Shown here: in pieces, positions 5,852-7,406 of the stretch
How positions within the stretch are numbered: position 1 is the stretch's first letter
Layout: the number at the start of each line of letters is the position of its first letter
Assembly (NCBI GenBank): GCA_945885485.1
Contig: CAMCYT010000123.1
Span: 1-7,406 of the forward strand
Length of the DNA stretch: 7,406 nucleotides
DNA from: Prosthecobacter debontii
GTDB lineage: Bacteria > Verrucomicrobiota > Verrucomicrobiia > Verrucomicrobiales > Akkermansiaceae
Reading direction: 5' to 3'
The notes under the pieces: model-generated
What the model saw: the letters and a program-made list of their open reading frames with translations, nothing else
Databases searched by the model: none
What the model was told of the DNA's origin: nothing
Program-made: the position numbers and the translations under genes

Positions 5852-6337
5852 ATGAGACATCGCCGCAACACTACTAAGCTTAAACGCAAAACCGCCCACC
5901 GCAAATCACTGCTCGCCAACTTGGCATGCAGCTTGATTGAGCATGGCCGCATCAAAACTACTTTCGGTAAAGCCAAGGCCCTGCGCCCGGTTGCTGAAAA
6001 GTTGGTCACACAAGCCAAACGCAACGACCTGCATTCCCGCCGTCTTGCCATCGCTTTCCTTCGTCAGAAGGAAGCAGTGAGCAAACTGTTCGCAGAGATC
6101 GCACCAGCAGCAGCTACTCGTCCAGGCGGATACTGCCGCATCATCAAACTCGGCCAGCGCATGAGCGATGCCGCCCCAATGGCAATCATTGAATGGGTGG
6201 ATCAGCCAGAACTTGGTTCGGAAGACGTCGTCGAAGTAGCTGCCGAGGAGACCACTCCAGAGCCGGCCGCTGAGAAAAAAGCTGCAAAGAAAGCTGCTAA
6301 GAAAGTAGCCAAAAAAGCAGAAGCGACAGCTGAGTAA
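5852..6337 (+). CDS. rplQ: 50S ribosomal protein L17 (bL17) with a long charged C-terminal tail
   Basis: Residues 1 to about 116 are the bL17 core, which sits on the large subunit near the exit-tunnel side: MRHRRNTTKLKRKTAHRKSL at the start, then LLANLACSLIEHGRIKTTFGKAKALRPVAEKLVT, and a final GGYCRIIKLGQRMSDAAPMAIIEWV. The usual bacterial start is MRHRKxGRKLGR; the variation at 6-11 is mild. From about 119 the protein has an acidic stretch (to 135), then alanine/lysine repeats (AEKKAAKKAAKKVAKKAE), giving 161 residues against 127 in E. coli. The tail is probably disordered and may bind rRNA. The gene is in the standard place after rpoA and is followed by a strong terminator 23 bases later. 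Confidence 0.97.
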   Translation: MRHRRNTTKLKRKTAHRKSLLANLACSLIEHGRIKTTFGKAKALRPVAEKLVTQAKRNDLHSRRLAIAFLRQKEAVSKLFAEIAPAAATRPGGYCRIIKLGQRMSDAAPMAIIEWVDQPELGSEDVVEVAAEETTPEPAAEKKAAKKAAKKVAKKAEATAE

Positions 6338-6360
6338 TTTAGCTTAACGTAAATTCAAAC

Positions 6361-6394
6361 AAGCTCTCCAGTGGCAATGCTGGAGAGCTTTTTT
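6361..6394 (+). terminator. Strong intrinsic terminator of the rpoA-rplQ operon
   Basis: AAGCTCTCCAG (6361-6371) pairs perfectly with CTGGAGAGCTT (6380-6390) around an 8-base loop TGGCAATG, and six T's (6389-6394) follow. It starts 23 bases after the rplQ stop, a classic Rho-independent terminator. Confidence 0.93.
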
Positions 6395-6396
6395 CG

Positions 6397-6424
6397 TTGC
6401 AAGCCATTGTCATCCCGATAAAAC
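6397..6424 (+). promoter_or_regulatory. Candidate promoter for tRNA-Thr
   Basis: TTGCAA (6397-6402), a 16-base spacer and TAAAAC (6419-6424) lie directly after the terminator and about 45 bases before the tRNA. Both hexamers match the consensus partially (four of six for the -10). The -35 is identical to the one proposed for rpoA. Confidence 0.4.
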
Positions 6425-6469
6425 GAATGAGGTTTCGCTCCGCGTTTTCTAATCGCGGATCAGTAAAAA

Positions 6470-6544
6470 GCCGCTGTAGCTCAGGGGTAGAGCAGCTCAT
6501 TCGTAATGAGCAGGTCGTCGGTTCAAATCCGACCAGCGGCTCCA
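6470..6544 (+). tRNA. tRNA-Thr, anticodon CGT
   Basis: A complete cloverleaf is visible. The acceptor arm is GCCGCTG (6470-6476) with CAGCGGC, the D arm is GCTC/GAGC with a 7-base loop AGGGGTA, the anticodon stem is GCTCA/TGAGC, the anticodon loop TTCGTAA has anticodon CGT at 6502-6504, and the T arm is GTCGG/CCGAC with TTCAAAT. The discriminator is T and the CCA end is encoded (6542-6544). It reads the threonine codon ACG. Six T's follow at once (6545-6550), which may end transcription. Just before it, TCCGCG/CGCGGA (6439-6444 with 6454-6459) could form a small leader hairpin. Confidence 0.97.
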
Positions 6545-6637
6545 TTTTTTCAGAAGGTGGATTTCGGATAACAATTGGTGGCTTTGATGGGAGTTGATTT
6601 TCTGGCTTTGTGATTTTTTTCCAGTCATGGATGGGGC

Positions 6638-7406
6638 ATGCCTAATCCATGGACCGGAACCGGAAATCCCTACACTCGCACTGAAGTTTTAGAACGTTTG
6701 CATGATACCTTATCGAAAGGTGAGGCGATCATTGCTGCGGGAGCTGGCACTGGGATTAGTGCTAAGTTTATCGAAAAGGGTGGGGCGGATTTGATCATCA
6801 TTTATAATTCGGGTCGGTTCCGCATGATGGGCCATGGTTCGACGGCGGGCTTGATGGCTTATGGCGATGCGAATGCGGTGGCGATGGAGATTGGTGAGTA
6901 TGAGGTACTCCCAGTGGTGAATGATATCCCAGTGATTTGCGGAGTGCATGCGACCGATCCGCGTCGACGCATGTGGCATTGGCTGGGGAAGGTGAAAGAC
7001 ATGGGGTTCTCGGGGGTGAATAATTTTCCAACTCACACCATCATTGATGGGCACTTTCGTGGTGTTCTTGAAGAAACCGGAATGAGTGTGAAGAAGGAAT
7101 TCGAAATGATCGGATTAGCGCGGCGGATGGATATGTTTTCGATTGTCTATGTCGGCAGTCCTGAGGAGTCGGTGGAGATGGCAAAGGCGGGTGCGGATGT
7201 GATCATCGCGCATGTTGGCACAACCGTTGGTGGCTCGATCGGGGTAACCGATGCGGTAGTGCCTTGGGATGAAACGATACGCCGCACTCAAGCTATTATC
7301 GATGCGGGGAAATCCGTGCGAGATGATGTATTGTATCTTTGCCATGGTGGTCCGATCAATACGCCGGAAGATGCGGATCGGGTGATTCAGGCAACGGATT
7401 GCGTTG
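6638..7406 (+). CDS. Phosphoenolpyruvate hydrolase-like TIM-barrel protein (Tm-1 C-terminal domain family), cut by the window edge
   Basis: The frame is open from the ATG at 6638 to the right edge (256 residues); an in-frame TGA at 6611 bounds it upstream. SD-like GGATGGGG (6629-6636) lies unusually close to the start. The protein matches the PEP-hydrolase/TIM-barrel signal-transduction family (Pfam PF09370, from memory): AGAGTGISAKFIEKGGADLI (34-53), YNSGRFRMMGHGS (56-68), PVICGVHATDP (98-108), GFSGVNNFPT (123-132), DGHFRGVLEETGM (137-149), AGADVIIAHVGTT (184-196) and LCHGGPI (234-240). About 20-30 C-terminal residues are probably missing. In many bacteria and fungi it is encoded beside a UPF0261 (Tm-1-like ATP-binding) protein, and in plants the two are fused in Tm-1, a tobamovirus resistance protein. 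The bacterial reaction is not well established, so the family name should not be taken as a proven activity. Confidence 0.92.
   Translation, partial: MPNPWTGTGNPYTRTEVLERLHDTLSKGEAIIAAGAGTGISAKFIEKGGADLIIIYNSGRFRMMGHGSTAGLMAYGDANAVAMEIGEYEVLPVVNDIPVICGVHATDPRRRMWHWLGKVKDMGFSGVNNFPTHTIIDGHFRGVLEETGMSVKKEFEMIGLARRMDMFSIVYVGSPEESVEMAKAGADVIIAHVGTTVGGSIGVTDAVVPWDETIRRTQAIIDAGKSVRDDVLYLCHGGPINTPEDADRVIQATDCV

Noticed and set aside
6339..6545. Minus-strand ORF containing GFEPTTCSLRMSCSTPEL
   Set aside because: It is the antisense translation of the tRNA-Thr gene and terminator region, a well-known source of false proteins in databases.
6710..7345. Several minus-strand ORFs (6710-7054, 6798-7031, 7115-7345)
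   Set aside because: All are antisense to the strongly conserved TIM-barrel gene.

Overview
The window reads as chromosomal DNA from a free-living bacterium, most likely a member of the Verrucomicrobiota. That assignment is an inference from the style of the proteins: an RNA polymerase alpha subunit with a long C-terminal tail, ribosomal protein L17 with an acidic-then-lysine/alanine tail, a small AP2-like protein, and weak or absent Shine-Dalgarno sites. No 16S gene is present to confirm it.

Layout. (1) Positions 1-1992, plus strand: the last 33 residues of an unidentified protein (possibly TPR-like), then a LutA-type cysteine-rich Fe-S oxidoreductase subunit and an M29 family metallo-aminopeptidase, closely spaced and probably co-transcribed. 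(2) Positions 2055-4491, minus strand: a VapB/VapC toxin-antitoxin pair, a class I DNA photolyase with all three electron-transfer tryptophans, and an 86-residue basic protein resembling a stand-alone AP2 DNA-binding domain. (3) Positions 4492-4730: an AT-rich divergent control region with a perfect 8-bp inverted repeat, a candidate promoter, and a leader able to form a GAAA-capped hairpin. (4) Positions 4731-6394, plus strand: rpoA and rplQ, closed by a strong intrinsic terminator. The usual upstream partners for S13, S11 and S4 are absent. (5) Positions 6470-6544: a complete tRNA-Thr(CGT) with encoded CCA. (6) From 6638 to the right edge: the first 256 residues of a phosphoenolpyruvate-hydrolase-like TIM-barrel protein, the family related to the C-terminal part of plant Tm-1.

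Most of the window is ordinary housekeeping or common accessory content. The parts most worth a second look are the rpoA leader with its isolated rpoA-rplQ unit, the AP2-like protein beside the photolyase, and a strong GC-rich hairpin inside the start of the photolyase gene. I see no CRISPR array, insertion sequence, prophage or recognisable new defence system.
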